A stretch of 62,500 nucleotides of DNA, taken from Glandiceps talaboti. Lineage: Eukaryota > Hemichordata > Enteropneusta > Spengelidae. Made by a program: the position numbers and the translations under genes. Below, piece after piece: positions 61,343 to 62,500 of this stretch. Every line of letters starts with the position of its first letter. Positions within the stretch are counted from its first letter, which is position 1. The DNA is taken from NCBI RefSeq assembly GCF_964340395.1, contig NC_135571.1, positions 13,226,046-13,288,545 of the forward strand, written 5' to 3'. Under the pieces are notes generated by a model. That model did no database searches, was not told the DNA's origin, and was given only the letters and a program-made list of their open reading frames with translations.

Positions 61343-62410
61343 CTGAAACAAAACACACATAAAAAACGGAATTTTATAATGTGGGTAAAAAAGTAAAAAA
61401 TATATATATTGTACTAATGTAACGGACTTATTTATGCAAAGAATTGGAACAAATTCATTTCTATATTTCTCATTACGACAGATTAAGAAACTGTTTAACG
61501 TCCACGGAATTCTACTTTTTCTGAGAACTGTAGGTCGATAATGATTGTCATTGCAATGACCCTTCAAAGATAGCAATGCAATACTGCTTTGAGGGGAACG
61601 TCACTCCAGGAAATAAAGGGGATTTCATAAACTTTGGGTTAAGCCTTATGGGGTGATTTTATGATTTCATATCGGTTGCCCTTTAAGGTAGAATGGGCCT
61701 CTTTAGTTAGGTTGCCTAAAATCGAAGTTATTGAAATCCGGGGGGGGGGGGGGAGCTACTCCCCTTATTTGAGTATCCATGCCTTTGGGTGCGTTTTCTA
61801 GCCCTTTAGCCTAAAATGGGGTCTGTCTTCGAACGGAAGAGTCTAAAATGGGTCCACTTTGCATTATTTTCGATTTTACTCGGTCTAAAATGGGGTCAAT
61901 TTACCAAATCATAACTGCCATTAATTGCCCCAAAATGTTGCCTCGTAAGGAAAATGTTTCTTCTAAAAGACTTTTAAAAAACTGTAATGGTTTAAAATGG
62001 GGATATTCATTTTTGTTTACAATGGGTCTAAAATGTGGCATGTGGTTTCTAGCACTGGCCACACACACCTACCTGAGTCCACTGGTGCCACCCCCGGGAT
62101 TGAAATATCCCGAAACTTTGCCATATGAATTCATCTTCCCGGTTCTTTTAAAACTGAATCTAAAGACGTTGTGTTCATCATCGTCTTGTTGTTAAGGTAG
62201 CCTGAAAGCCGTCATTGACTTATTAAATCAGTATTCTACGTACTCATCGAATTCTAAAATTGCTAAATTTTGACGTTAGTTTGACGTCACTACCAATCAT
62301 GTGTATTTTGATTTCTTATATATTTGTCATCCTACGAAAAAGAAATCACAATTTTTTTTATTTTCAATGGCGTACAGATCGGCTACGGTTCGGAAATAGT
62401 CCTCATTTCT
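61343..62410. other. No gene recognised; G-run and reiterated AAAATGGG motifs
   Basis: A run of G lies at 61740-61753 and several copies of TAAAATGGG lie between 61812 and 62040. Two ETS-like ACACCGGAAGT motifs lie side by side just left of this region (61173-61197). The piece at 61592-61620 resembles 48657-48687. Confidence 0.5.
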
Positions 62411-62500
62411 ACAAACAAACTTCCGCTTCCGCTTACCTGTTTCAAAACAAACTTCCGCTTCCGCTTACCTGTTTCAAAACAAACTTCCGCTTCCGCTTAC
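62411..62500. repeat. 32-bp tandem repeat running out of the window
   Basis: Nearly three units contain ACTTCCGCTTCCGCTTACC followed by TGTTTC. The array continues beyond the window end. Confidence 0.9.

Noticed and set aside
61848-62195. 115-codon plus-strand frame near the window end
   Set aside because: It consists of reiterated AAAATGGGG-type sequence without a domain, and no splice or start context supports it.

Overview
This is animal (metazoan) nuclear DNA. It has spliced genes with GT-AG introns, non-LTR retrotransposons, terminal-inverted-repeat DNA elements, a deleted Polinton/Maverick-like element and very abundant microsatellites (GTAT, CAGA, CT, AT, GAT). The gene families (Golgi galactose-3-O-sulfotransferase, cytosolic sulfotransferase, a LamG / D8C-like / ephrin-receptor-like mosaic membrane protein) and the AT-rich, repeat-rich style fit a marine invertebrate, perhaps an invertebrate deuterostome such as a hemichordate or lancelet. 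The sequence alone does not fix the species.

Layout. Bases 1-42,830 are three tandem copies of one unit. Each unit runs: last exon of a membrane protein (+ strand; stops at 48, 15,283 and 33,808), a 67-bp minisatellite, and an intact four-exon galactose-3-O-sulfotransferase-like gene on the minus strand (1,178-8,152; 21,367-28,358; 37,390-41,330), followed in units 1 and 2 by MITE-rich DNA. The predicted proteins are 516, 517 and 519 aa: a short cytosolic tail, one transmembrane anchor, a stem with 18, 19 or 27 glutamines, and a sulfotransferase domain with both PAPS-binding motifs.

Transposable elements act as dated markers. A Harbinger-like element with TAA target duplications sits at the same site in units 2 and 3, and at another site in the opposite orientation in unit 1; each site has its empty counterpart. 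A 3.4-kb Polinton-like element with 155-bp inverted repeats, itself interrupted by a LINE, lies in intron 1 of genes 1 and 2 but not 3. Unit 2 is therefore copy-3-like on its left and copy-1-like on its right. Substitutions in the sulfotransferase place the switch in intron 3 (about 22,155-22,425). This is the expected product of one unequal crossover in a two-unit ancestor, so the middle gene is a natural chimera.

Bases 42,830-47,380 hold no gene I can support: homopolymer tracts, microsatellites and a 48-bp minisatellite. Bases 47,381-52,320 are a complete six-exon cytosolic sulfotransferase gene (minus strand, 307 aa) with all key motifs. Bases 52,321-56,480 hold a full-length composite MITE, a strong hairpin and CT/GTAT arrays. 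Bases 56,480-61,342 hold minus-strand exons, all phase 1, of a mosaic type I membrane protein: Thr-rich linker, LamG domain, half of a D8C domain, ephrin-receptor-like Cys motif, Ser/Thr stalk, transmembrane helix. Its 5' end is probably beyond the window. The two sulfotransferase types share the donor PAPS but act in different places: Golgi lumen on glycans, and cytosol on small molecules.
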